Assembly: GCA_027924645.1 (NCBI GenBank)
Contig: BSBN01000763.1
Coordinates: 930,001 to 994,000 of the forward strand
Source of the DNA: Cunninghamia lanceolata
Taxonomy: Eukaryota > Streptophyta > Pinopsida > Cupressales > Cupressaceae
Direction of reading: 5' to 3'
DNA: 64,000 nucleotides
Translations under genes and position numbers: made by a program
Part shown: in pieces, positions 23,154 through 33,788 of the stretch
Numbering within the stretch: the stretch's first letter is position 1
Layout: each line of letters starts with the position of its first letter
Notes under the pieces: generated by a model
The model's database searches: none
What the model saw: only the letters and a program-made list of their open reading frames with translations
What the model was told of the DNA's origin: nothing

Positions 23154-25110
23154 ACCATCAACTTTGCATGGACCTATGCAGATATGCCAGGGCTAGACCC
23201 TAAGCTGGTAGTTCATTATCTCACAGTTGATCCCAAGGTGAAACCAGTCAAATAGAAGTTGAGAAAGATGCACCCACAGATAGCTCTCTTGGTGAAAGTG
23301 GAAGTACAAAAACTATTAGATGCAAAGTTCATACGACCTATTGACTATTTAGATTGGGTCTCAAACATTGTACCTGTGTCTAAACCTAATGGGCACATCC
23401 GCATGTGTAATGATTTCAGAGATCTCAACAAGGCATGTCCTAAAGATGACTTTCCACTATCGAACATTAACATTATAGTGGACTTGACAGCAGGTCACGA
23501 GATGCTTTCTCTCATGGACGGCTTCTCGGGTTACAATCAGATAAGGATAGCTGAAGAAGACCAACATAAAACAACCTTTACTTGTCCTTGGGGCAATTAT
23601 TGTTGGTGTGTCATGCTGTTTGGTCTGAAGAATGCAGGAGCAACCTATCAGAGAGCAATGACAGTGATCTTCCACGATCTCTTTCATCACATCATGGAAG
23701 ACTATGTTGATGATATATTGGCTAAATCTTCTAGAGTGGATCACATACAGGTCTTAGGATAGATCTTCGACAGGCTTGAAAAATACCAAGTAAGACTCAA
23801 TCCAAAGAAATGTGTATTCGGCGTAACATCAGCGAAGCTATTGGGATACATTGTATCTCGTAGAGGCATCGAAGTAGATCCAGTGAAAGTAAAGGCTATA
23901 GTGGAGATGCCTCCACCAAAGAACCTAAAAGCATTAAGGAGCCTCCAAGGAAGGTTGCAGTCCATCAGGTGTTTTATCTCATAGCTAGCAGATAAATGTC
24001 AACCCTTTCAGCACTTACTCTGAAAGGATGTCTCGTTTCGATGGGACAACAAGTGTCAGGCAGCGTTTGATCAACTTAAAGAGTATCTAGCTACACCTCC
24101 TGTATTGGTTCCACCAGTTGTGGACAAACCTTTGATCTTATACATCTCCACTACAAATTCAGCCCTAGGGGCCCTGCTAGCACAGAATGATGACACAGGA
24201 AAGGAGCATGCAATTTATTACATCAGTAGAACCTTGGTGGGATACGAGCTCAATTATTCACCAATGGAAAGGGCTTGTTTAGCAGTAGTGTTCGCCTCCT
24301 AAAAGTTGCGACATTACATGCTGAACCAACACACAAATCTGATAGCCAAGATTGATCCCTTGAAGTATCTACTAGCAAAAGCAGCTCTCACAGGCAGACT
24401 AGCTAAATGGGTTATGATCCTTAGTGAGTTCGATATTGAGTACATGGATCGTAAGGCAATCAAAGGACAAGCCCTCGCGGATCAACTAGCAGATGCACCT
24501 ATGAAAGATACACATCCTATGGTAGCAGACTTTCCTGATGAGAACCTCTTCACTCTTGCTACCTCCATAATGTGGAAGTTGTACTTTGACGGTTCTTACA
24601 CACAGCATGGATCAGGAGCTGGCATCTTATTTGTTACACCTCAGAATGACTACATTCCGAAGTCATATCGGCTTGCATTCCCTTGCACCAACAACATAGC
24701 GGAGTATGAAGCACTCCTTATAGGTCTCAACACAGCAGTTCAATGGGACATTACAGAATTACAAGTATATGGAGACTCACAGCTAGTCATCCGCCAAGTC
24801 ACAGATGAATACCAAATAAAGGATGAAAAGTTGGTTCCCTACAAGCAACTAGTGGATGCCTACAAACCACATTTTTCTACCATCACATTTGAGCAAATTC
24901 CAAGAGAGCATAATAAAGTTGCGGATTCTATGGCTTCTGTAGGGTCACTGATTGACATGCCTGCAAATACACAGAAGTGTGAATTCTTGATCGAGCAATT
25001 GTTGATACCAGCCGTCGATGTGCCTGTTACTGAAATCATCTACGAACTTGTTGGTCCCAATTCCCCTTGGTATGAAGATATCTATGAATACCTTAAAAAC
25101 CGAACCTTTC
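23154..25110 (+). pseudogene. element T reverse transcriptase, RNase H and second RNase H
   Basis: RT: KLRKMHPQIALLV, RPIDYLDWVSNIVPV, FRDLNKACPKDDFPL, LMDGFSGYNQI, LFGLKNAGATYQRAM and the catalytic EDYVDDILAK (about 23697-23726). First RNase H: ILYISTTNSALGALLAQ to FDIEYMDRKAIKGQALADQL (about 24125-24500). Second RNase H: LYFDGSYTQHGSGAGILF, NNIAEYEALLIGL, VYGDSQLVIRQV and EHNKVADSMA (about 24580-24940), with the Asp, Glu, Asp and final Asp all visible. Nonsense codons at 23253, 23760, 23982, 24021 and 24300 break it. At four of these codons T2 has Gln (CAA or CAG) at 23253, 23760, 23982 and 24300. Confidence 0.9.
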
Positions 25111-26324
25111 CCCCTGACCTATCATCCACCCAACGCAAAACCTTTATCCGTCGATCCTCTCGTTACATCATTCTGGGTGATACACTATATCGCCAGAGTC
25201 TCGATGGTATCCTCTTACGATGTCTTAACGCGGAAGAAGCTGAAGCTACCTTACGAGACATACACGAAGGTGTCTATGGCACGCATTCTACCGGTCCTAA
25301 TCTTGCTAAGAAGATACTCAGAACAGGTTATTACTGGCCTACAATAGAGCAAGATGCTGTACAGTTTGCTAAGAAGTGTCTACAATGTCAGTAGCATGGA
25401 GATTTGATTCACGCACCAGCTCATGAGTTACAACCTATGACAACTCCATGGCCTTTTTCTCAATGGGGTCTCAACCTCGTAGGACAAATCCACCCTTCCT
25501 CCTCCAATGGCCACAAGTTTATCATTACCGCCACTGAGTATTTCACGAAGTGGGTGGAAGCCATTCCTATGACCTATATCACCGGTAAGCAAATAGCCAA
25601 GTTTATCCTAAACTACCTCATATGCCGGTATGGTATTCCCCAAGCCATTGTCACTGATAACGGGAGACCATTCAAGAACCAAGATGTTCGTGCCTTATGC
25701 ATACAATACAATATCCAACATCGCTTCTCAACTCCCTACTATCCGCAGAGTAACGGCCAAGCTGAGGCTTCCAATAAAACCATTCTCAAGATCCTAAAGA
25801 AAACAGTCAATGACGCTGGTCATGATTGGCACTTGCAACTCAATCCCTCCCTATGGGCCTACCGCACTAGTATCAGAACACCAACTGGTGCCACACCATA
25901 TGCCTTGGTCTTTGGCTCTGAAGCCATCCTACCTATAGAGGTCGAGATCCCATCACTCAGAGTATCCATGCAGGACCTGATCGGCAGAGAGGAGTATCAC
26001 ACTTCCAGATTAGCTGAGCTTGAACTACTCGATGAGAGGCGCCTTGCCGCACTTAATCATCTCCATGTCTATCAAAACCGCCTCCAACGTAATTACAACA
26101 AAAAGATCAAAGAAAGACGGTTTCAAGTTGGTGATCTTGTACTTAAGGAGAATCAGAGAAATCAAGCAGATTGAGAGAAGAAGGGCAAGTTTGAGCCTAA
26201 CTGGTTAGGTCCCTTCATTGTGACAGCAGCATATGGATCAGGAGCTTATACTTTAGGTACCCCTGACGGCATTCCTCTAGATGAGCCACTTAACAGTGTC
26301 CATCTCAAGAAGTTCTATGCCTGA
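25111..26324 (+). pseudogene. element T integrase
   Basis: The zinc-binding HHCC module is HEGVYGTHSTGP then CLQC (about 25265-25390). The core reads WGLNLVGQI, TDNGRPFKNQDV and QSNGQAEASNKTI; these hold the DDE triad positions, but the first Asp is Asn (codon AAC 25473-25475). The C-terminal segment FEPNWLGPFIV to PLNSVHLKKFYA ends at the natural TGA 26322-26324. Premature stops lie at 25392 and 26172. No chromodomain follows, as expected for the Tat lineage. It would join the element to host DNA in the nucleus, but this copy cannot. Confidence 0.88.
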
Positions 26325-26337
26325 TCCTCAGAGTGCC

Positions 26338-26440
26338 AAAAAAAAAAAAAAAAAAATTCAAAAAAAATCTGTCCTCTGGTGAAAACCTGGCAAACAGGTG
26401 CCTTGGATAAGTACCATAGTGAAAACCTGGCAAACAGGCG
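26338..26440 (+). other. A-tract and two 40-bp-spaced hairpins after the integrase stop
   Basis: An A-rich run follows the stop. CCTGGCAAACAGG occurs at 26386-26398 and 26426-26438; each can fold as a CCTG/CAGG stem with a GCAAA loop. The same arrangement with the same spacing lies after the ORF of element N1 (43787-43838). Confidence 0.7.
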
Positions 26441-26508
26441 CTATGCGTAGAGTCAGCATCCATCATCTATCGAGTCCTGTCCGCTCCTTGCCCAGTTCGC
26501 AACACGCT

Positions 26509-26528
26509 TCATCCATCCATCCATCCAT
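26509..26528 (+). repeat. (ATCC)n microsatellite
   Basis: About five perfect tetranucleotide units. Confidence 0.8.
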
Positions 26529-26804
26529 AATAAAACCATTGACTTTGTGTGCATTTCCATCTCCCTACCTAGTATAGCTTGGAAATTTGTCAGTGTCCCT
26601 CATCGTCATCCCACGTCTTGATCTGTGTCTATAGTTAACACTGTCTTGTCCTAGGTCATGTCTTTCTGTGTCTTCTTCGGCAGTCACCCCTACAGTTTCC
26701 TCTACCAGAATGGGGGCAACTCTTTCCTTAGCTTCGGTCTAGGATTGGTTCCTTGTTCGTGGTTCGCAGCGCATGCTTCGATCTTTTCTCATTTCCGCAG
26801 GTAA

Positions 26805-27530
26805 CACCCTTTAATGGACATAGAGTTCCTACGATAAGGCTGTTATCTTCTCAACGCTTTCCTACATCATCACACTAACCAGAACTACATATCATCTCTT
26901 CTCAATCTTAAGGTACCTTGATCCCATGGATATGGGTATGTAGGCAGTCTGGATTACGAAGGATGTATCCAGTACTCAGGTACATAAGATCTCCCCCTTT
27001 CACCTTGACCCATTCATCACTCTATCCAGAACTACATATTTATCACGTTCACCTTCCATCGTAAGTGTGCCTTGATCCTGTGGATATAGGGTATGTAGGC
27101 AGTCTGGAATACGAAGTATGTATCCAGTACTCAGGCACACACGATCCATCATTCTCCACCCGTCTCAATCCATTAGCATTCCATCCTTCTAGTCTTCCGT
27201 TTGTCAAAATCCATTCACCTCGACTTGACTAACTCAAGCAACCAGCTAGCGCATCCTTTCAAAGCAAAAGTCCTTAACAAACTTGAAGCAAAGAGGCCTA
27301 CTTCCAGAGTCATCTACTGTCCTGCATACCGATTGCCAACATCAGCTAAGTACCGCTTAACCAAGCCCTAGATCAACAAGCTTGTCTTCTTCGAAGTGTT
27401 CCATTGTCGAGACCAACACACGCGTCTCCTGCAACATGTGGCATTTCCTGCAAGTGAGACATTGTCTTCTTAGGTAGATAGCTCCCTTTAACGGACACAG
27501 AGCTCCTACGATAAGGCTGTTATCTTTCCT
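26805..27530 (+). repeat. duplicated blocks in the element T 3' region
   Basis: TACGATAAGGCTGTTATCTT recurs at about 26830 and 27511. GTATGTAGGCAGTCTGGA with ATGTATCCAGTACTCAGG recurs at about 26935-26985 and 27090-27138. Both are non-coding. CAGTACTCAGG also appears in N1 near 45065. Confidence 0.75.
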
Positions 27531-27539
27531 ATCCAATCT

Positions 27540-28480
27540 ATCCTGAGCAACCTCTTTGGCAAGAGAAAATGTTGGCTGTATGTTTACTTTGTAAGTCAGT
27601 CAATTTGTGTTATGGTTTATCTTTTGTTCCCTATTCCCATACCTATTCAAGACTACCTTGATTTATCTATAATCTTGGTATGTTGCGATGTAGTATGGAT
27701 TGGGGGCATAGTCATTGCTTTTTGTGTGCCGTGTTTGAGGAATGATCTTTAGTATCTTTCTTAGCATTCTATTTATCTTGTGTGTGTTACGCCCTAGCAT
27801 CTTACATATTAATAATTCTTCTTGCATTTACATGTATTGAAGTTTATTTTATGTTCAAGACTATGGCTTATTCACATGTTCCAACAAGGTCATAGTATGT
27901 CTAAGGGATCTAAGTTCAAACCGTTTGCTTGCAGAGTCAACGTCCACGCACTCGGATATTACTGCACCTTGGTCTTTTATACCTTGGTGGCGAACTATCC
28001 ACGTGCTACATCAAACTAAGGATTGCTCTTTATATACAAATGCGAAGCCATTGCAACAAGCTCATTCATCCATTTCCACATCCTTTATATCGCTTTCATT
28101 ATAGTAGTCGATCAATAGTCTCCATCTCCCCCTGTTCTCCTCTCTGGTGCATATCTGCAAAACCCACATGTCAGATATCACTAGTCATCACATCTATATC
28201 ATCATCTATCTCTATCATCATACATCTATAAGCATCGTATAAACAGCATATGTCATCACATGAATCCATAATCTTACATACATATCATCACATCCATGAC
28301 ATCAAGGAATGCATACACAAAAGCATGAACAGCAGTGTGTCGAACGGATCATCATATATATATCATGTAATGGCCATCATAATACAAAGTCTCTGTGTCT
28401 ACATCAATAATACAAAAATGTGTATACATCCAAGTATACACCAATATCGTACATCAAGGCTATCAAGCGCCCTCAAAATA
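27540..28480. other. non-coding 3' region of element T
   Basis: No gene is supported. Pyrimidine-rich sequence contains scattered CATCACATC-like phrases. Short open frames show no family resemblance. Confidence 0.5.
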
Positions 28481-28484
28481 TACA

Positions 28485-30588
28485 TCAGAATGCACGCAGG
28501 CATCTGTCCAAAATGATACAATATGATACAATACAAAATGAAAGTGCCCTAGTGGGTAGAGCTGCCCTCCTGCTGTGGCCCCTGGCCCCCCCTGTGCTCG
28601 GTGGAGGTCCCCCTGATGGTCCTCCTCCTCCCCCTGGCGGCAAAAGTGGCCCTCTAACTGAGGACGCTGACTGCCCTGTCCTCCAGGATCCTGATGCCCC
28701 TGACCTGCTCCTGTCTCTATAACTCGGTGCCTGCTGAGCTGCCGGCACCGCACCCACGTATAGGCCCCTGTAATACTCTGCCTCTCTGCCCGCTGATACA
28801 AGCTCGCCCTGCACTCGGATGAGCTCGCTGTATAACGTCCTTTGATCGGCACCCAGCGCACGACGTGCCTCCTCTCTCTCCCGCCTCACTCTGAATAGTG
28901 TGGCCTCAGCTGTCAAACGCAGCTACACCTCTGCGTCTCTCTCTCTCCTAGCCTGCGCTAGCTCATCTGCATCTACTGCTGGTGCGGCTGGCGGCTATGC
29001 CTGTGCCGGTGCCTGTGCCTGTATCTGGGCCTGCAGCTGCTTGCAGCTGCCTGTATGCCTGCACCTGTGCTAGGGCTGTCTGTGCTGCTGTGGCCGCCTG
29101 TGTCTGCGCCTGGGCTGTGGCCTTTGCCTGCCTCGCCTCGGCCCGCGCTGCATCCCTGTCTCTCCTCAGCTGAGCCATCTGGAGCTCTAAGCGAGTCCTC
29201 CGGGCTATCTCCTCCTGCCGTAGTCTCTCTGCTCTCTGTAAGTCAGTCTCTACGACTGGGCCCACTGCCTCTGCCATCTCCACATCGGCCTGCTGGCCGT
29301 TGCCCTCTCCGCCTGCCTGCTGGCCCGCTGCCTGCTGCCCAGCTGCCCTGGCCTACCGCCTCATCCTGGCCTCTTTGCCAAGGACTAATACCTCTCCCAC
29401 TGCCCCTACTACACCTGGTGTAGTCAATCTCATTGGCCTGTGTGTTTGCCAGTACTGATCATAGTCTGGCAGTGTCCCTGGGTCTGCTAGCCCAGAGTCC
29501 CAATCCCATCTCACGGGGATAAGTCCCCGCACCTCTGCTAATGCTGTCGCCATTGGGATCACTGCGTCCCAGTCTCCAGTCTCTCTCCGCGTCTTGGCAT
29601 GTGTGGCCTCCCCCATTGGTAGCCCCTGTGGTAGGCCAAACTATCTAAGTACCCGCTCGGGAAGATATCTCTCTATCATATCTGTCCATCTATCGAACAG
29701 ATAGCGAGCCTGTCTACAGTACATGAGCTGCTCGTGCTCATTCGGCCACTCCTCGCATAGTAACCACGGCCTCCATATAAATATGTCCATCTCGTCAATC
29801 TGCCGCCTCCAGTAGCTGACAGATCCCATCCTCCGGTGTGTCATCACCCCATCATATAGAAACGCATACGGCTCCTCTCTGTCTCGGTGGTGCTGCGCCA
29901 TGGGTCAGATAACTGGAATGTGCTCCCACGCCCACACCTATAATAGAGTCACCCCTGCTGAGAGGCTCCTGCCTCTCCTGTATACGCAGTAATGCATATC
30001 ATGTTATAGCTGTCCCAACACGCAGGGTCCCCACGCGTACTGTCTGCCATGAGTGAACATCCCCAATAGTACAGTCCCCCAGCCTACTGATAATCCTCTA
30101 GATCTCCGGTCCGGGCATAGGAAGCCGCCAATCAGTGATGCAACTATCCAACGGATCCTGTCACAGAGTCTCGGGATGTCTGCCCATCGGATCTCCCCAT
30201 CGTCTATCCACAGGTCGTCTATACAGAAGACCTCCTCCAAGCCTGCCTTGCCCCGTGTCGGGTCGAAGTCCACTATCTCTCCATCTATCCGAATCCTCAG
30301 GATGCGGTATACATCCTCCAGTGTCACTGTAGCCTCCCCCGTCGGAAAGTGGAACGACGAAGTCTCACTGTGGTATCTCTCCACGACTGCTGTCACTAGG
30401 GTGAGATTCACCCTAATGTGTGTCAGGTGTGCCACATGCCATAGCCCTACATGCTCCAAGAATGCATCCTCCTCCCATGTCAACTGAACAACCTCGTGCG
30501 CAATCGCGTGGTGTCGCTCCCGCGACATCAGTGGCAGCAAAATCCTCTGTATCCATAACAAATCACGTGTCAGTTCTTCCATAACCAA
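28485..30588 (-). pseudogene. antisense ORF of element T with plant mobile domain
   Basis: The minus-strand reading runs from MVMEELTRDLLWIQRILLPL (30588) to about 28485. Four blocks (30588-30004, 29901-29641, 29616-29353, 29283-28963) share one frame, separated only by stops; the last block (28916-28485) is shifted. FHFPTGEATVTLEDVYRIL then RIDGE, with RYHSETSSF just before, is the core signature of the plant mobile domain (family form HLPxGExTVTLxDVxxLxGLxIDG). The second block (YWRRQIDEMDIFIWRPW, then RYLPERVLR) continues the domain. The tail is an Ala/Gln/Arg coiled coil followed by a Gly/Pro/Ser end. The region is clearly richer in G+C than the rest of T. Function is unknown; such domains occur in plant nuclear proteins and in some Tat-type elements. 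Confidence 0.82.
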
Positions 30589-30727
30589 ATCCTCATAATC
30601 CTATCTACCCCTGGACTCTGCTATGTAACCCCCAACCATCCCTTTTCCCTCTTGTCGGCTAGGCTAGGCATCTATCTTCTAAGTCACCCTTCATTCTACT
30701 TAAACCCTAATTTTCTTCTATTCAAAA

Positions 30728-31115
30728 CAAAAGCGTTGTGTTTATACAAAAGCGTTGCCCCTCCCTGCCAACCACGCTTCACGGTCTAACCATCCGCGAT
30801 GCGGTTTTTCTGCCAACCGCACCTTGTTTTCCACAAGCGCTGCACCCACATGCCAACAGCACCTCTCTGTTTTACCAGAGGTGCTTCGTTTTTTCCTCTA
30901 CCCACCATTTGCGCTGTCCTACCCTAGCAACTGCGCTACACTGCCTAGCCGTATGCGCTGCGAGATTTTGCATATGCGCTGCGATGCGTACCCCAACTAC
31001 CAAAAGTGACTTGGTTTTACCAGTAGCGCTGCAGCCGCTTACCAAACGCACTGCGGCGCACCAAAAGCGCGCCAGCCGATTACCACCCGCACTGCGGAGA
31101 CTTAAGGCGCTTTTG
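30728..31115 (-). repeat. antisense-leader minisatellite, same GCGCTTNTGG motif
   Basis: Read on the minus strand: GGCGCGCTTTTGGTGCGCC, CAGTGCGTTTGGTAAGCGG, CAGCGCTACTGGT and others between the antisense TATA box and the antisense ATG. CAGCGCTACTGG is identical to a unit of the sense leader at about 16327. Confidence 0.75.
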
Positions 31116-31377
31116 GCTCAAATGGCTAACCTCTACCTACACCTAGCCCTAATCTACCCCTAATCGACAAATTCAAAGGGGGTTTTCGATCACTTACCAC
31201 TGCCGGAGCTCCTGCTGGCCTCTCATAGGTCCGCACCAGCTCCGCCCGATGTCTATGCACTAGAATCGGCATCTCTCCGCGCTGTCTGCTCCCCTCTCTC
31301 TCAATTAAGTTTAGAAGCTCTTCTCTCTAAATTTAGAATCTCAATGGGTGCAAATGAGGATTGTGGTCCCCATGGGA

Positions 31378-31390
31378 CCTATTTATAGTG
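31378..31390 (-). promoter_or_regulatory. putative antisense TATA box
   Basis: Minus-strand CACTATAAATAGG lies about 790 bp before the antisense ATG at 30588 and just inside the 3' LTR. It fits plant TATA consensus closely. Confidence 0.6.
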
Positions 31391-31606
31391 TCCCCACCCT
31401 TAGTTTTCTTTCCCACCCCATTTTCTGCTTTTCTTCCCACCTGGTCGCGCAATCTTCTAGTCGAGCGTCAACACCTTTCCTCTGTCGCTTCCCTGTCTTC
31501 CCGCTTGAGGGGGCATATGCTGGGGCAACTAGCTACACTGGGGCATAAAAATTGTATCACCTCTTCAACAATTAATTTCTTTGACGCAACGCTACATGCT
31601 GCATTG

Positions 31607-31624
31607 CATCAAAGAGGGGCAAAA
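31607..31624 (+). other. element T polypurine tract
   Basis: AAAGAGGGGCAAAA abuts the 3' LTR. The preceding CTGCATTGCATC is shared with element N1. Confidence 0.85.
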
Positions 31625-32880
31625 TGTAGACACCCTAAAATGACTGTGTCGTCAAATCACTGGCATTTCATAATCTGTCTAATCACCTACATTTCCAATG
31701 TTAATTAAATAATCTAATTATTTAATTAATTTCATCAAATTCTTCTAAATCTCCTAAATTCAACATTAATTAAATAAATCCTCTTTATTTAATTAATTAA
31801 ATTAAATTCCTCTATATTCTTCCACAATTAAATAATTTTAATTATTTAATTAGATCATTGTCACCTTCCAAAATTCACATCTACATTAATTAAATAAACC
31901 CAATTATTTAATTAATTCAACAAATTCCCTCTTATCTAAAATTAAATAATTTACATTATTTAATTAAATCAATTGTTCTTCTAAATTTAAATAAATCAAA
32001 TCAAATTTATTTAAATTATCTCAATCCTCTAAAAATAAATAAAATCAAATATTTTATTTATAATCAAATTTGTTCTTCCAAAATCATGCACAACAATTAA
32101 ATAAATTTATTTATTTAATTTGCTTTTAAATCTTCTAAATTAAATAATTTCAATTATTTAATTACTTCTTCCAAAATATCTTCTCTAAATTTAAATAAAT
32201 CAATTATTTATTTAAATTGTTTTTTCTTCTAATTTGAGTTATCTCTAATATAACTCAAGCTTTTTTGCTCATCAATTAAATATTTCTATATTTAATAAAG
32301 CAAAATATCTTCTTTTCTCATGCAAATCTCTTCTTCTTGTTTTAAATCACTTATCTGATTGCTTTATTCTTTTAATTGATTTATCTCTTCAGTTAACTCA
32401 TTCTTCTATTCTTGATAACTCCTCTCATGCAAAAGCAAGCAAGACACATGTCTTCTTCTCATTCATTGTATGTTCCTCAACTGTTCTCCTCCATTGATTC
32501 TTCTGAATTATTTAGACCGTTGATCGACCTTTGATGAACCCTATATAAACCCCCCTCATCTCCTTCATTGAGCCTCTCTCTTCGATCGTATTCTCAGGCA
32601 TACTTAACAGAGCTTTGAGCATACACAACGCGTCGATTGAGCACTATAACGATCTTTTGACATTGATCTCTTGAGCACATACTTGCTTGTTGCGGCCATG
32701 GCTTTGCAACTACATTGAGCAATCCACATATCTCCAAAAGGGAACAATACAGGTTTTGGTAAGAGCTTTCATTTGTCTTTGATTTGTGATTTATGGCTTT
32801 TACTTAGATTCGTTTCCTTTATGTTATTGGGTTCTTTGGTTTTATTTAGTTTAGATTTAATCCATTTTTCCATATACACA
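31625..32880 (+). repeat. element T 3' LTR (1256 bp)
   Basis: Same ends as the 5' copy, TATA at 32542-32552. It carries one additional AT palindrome, ATTAAATAAATTTATTTATT, at about 32092-32118. Confidence 0.92.
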
Positions 32881-32885
32881 GTCTC

Positions 32886-33600
32886 AATATACTGATCTAC
32901 TGCACTTCATTCTTCCTCTTCTTTGGTGCTGTTGTCCTGTCACATACCGGACCTGTATTATTGTTGTCACACTGTTCTTCTGCTTTTCTTCACACCAAAC
33001 AACACACCACACACACCTTCGCATCCAAATCCATCTGGTATATATATCCGTACTAATGATTTCAACACCTTTCTAGTCAGTATCCAGAATAGTCAATATT
33101 TTCTCAAACTTTGATCTGTTGGCTGAATCCTTGCTTATCAAGTGATGCGTATCATGGAGATGCTTATTGAAGTCATCAATCATGTTGGCCAATCATGAAT
33201 GATACCTCAAGAAACTTGATCACCATCAATAACTTATTCGGATTAAGGTTTGATGCTCCGCTAGTCAGTTCTTCCTCAGTCTACTCTGCCAAATAGGAAC
33301 CCAACACTTAGGTGTTCATATATTTTCACTCTTACATCACCAGAGGCTCAATCTCTGGAATATATTAGTCAAGGTACTCCACTTAACTTCCCCAAGTCCA
33401 CGCTTTACTAAGATGCTTACTCTGAGAGATCCAGACCTGACTGTCAGAGCTTGCTACATACTCTGTTCTTGCTTATCGGACCAAGATACACTTCAGTCTG
33501 TCTTCCGGTATGGTCATATCATGTCCTACAGATGTGTGGGATGGACTTTGTTTTCATCAATGACAACACTCAAGAAGCCACATATTGTCTCTTGCCAACG
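32886..33600 (-). repeat. element E 5' LTR, distal piece
   Basis: It continues from 14955 and aligns with 8507-9219. On the minus strand it starts CGTTGGCAAGAGAC at 33600 (first base changed from T). TSD GGACC follows at 33601-33605. Confidence 0.85.
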
Positions 33601-33605
33601 GGACC

Positions 33606-33788
33606 ATTATAGAGCATATTCTCCTAGTTGTGAGGTGAGATTTGCAACTGTGGTAAAATATGGTAGGATCTATGGCAACTAGTTATGACTGGAATGTAAA
33701 TGAAAACTTGCAAACAAAATAAACAACTACAAGAAATATTTTTGGTTGATGTAAGATTGCTCTTATACCCTAGGATTCTCCTACATCA
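33606..33788 (-). repeat. element G 3' LTR, proximal piece
   Basis: It aligns with about 37085-37270 (shared ATATTTTTGGTTGATG, CCCTAGGAT). It ends CTACATCA; on the minus strand the LTR starts TGATGTAGGAG. Confidence 0.8.

Larger units (their letters stand above)
14951..32885 (+). mobile_element. element T: 17.9-kb Tat-like Ty3/gypsy with antisense ORF
   Basis: TSD GTCTC lies at 14951-14955 and 32881-32885. LTRs run 14956-16186 and 31625-32880, starting TGTAGACACC and ending ATACACA. The order is PBS, 2.3-kb leader, Gag, protease with G-patch, RT, first RNase H, second (archaeal-like) RNase H, integrase, a 5.3-kb 3' region with an antisense plant-mobile-domain ORF, purine tract, LTR. The dual RNase H is diagnostic of the Tat lineage. 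By eye I count about a dozen substitutions plus one 25-bp indel between the LTRs, about 1 percent. It is the youngest of the nested insertions. Confidence 0.9.
8109..33605 (-). mobile_element. element E: Sirevirus-like copia without pol
   Basis: TSD GGACC lies at 8109-8113 and 33601-33605. LTRs of about 1.1 kb run 8114-9219 (3') and 14564-14955 plus 32886-33600 (5', split by element T). It has an iMet-type PBS, a Gag with long coiled coil and CCHC knuckles, a second large 3' ORF, and a cluster of polypurine tracts before the 3' LTR. No protease, integrase, RT or RNase H is present. The multiple purine tracts and extra 3' ORF are features known from Sireviruses; the lineage call is inference. 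By-eye LTR divergence over the first 390 bp is about 6 percent. Confidence 0.75.

Noticed and set aside
26338..26360. Poly-A run as a processed pseudogene or LINE tail
   Set aside because: It lies immediately after the integrase stop inside an intact LTR element and N1 has an equivalent A-rich stretch.
28982..29423. Plus-strand Ala/Pro/Leu-rich frames opposite the antisense ORF
   Set aside because: GC-rich shadow of the minus-strand coiled-coil tail; no family match.
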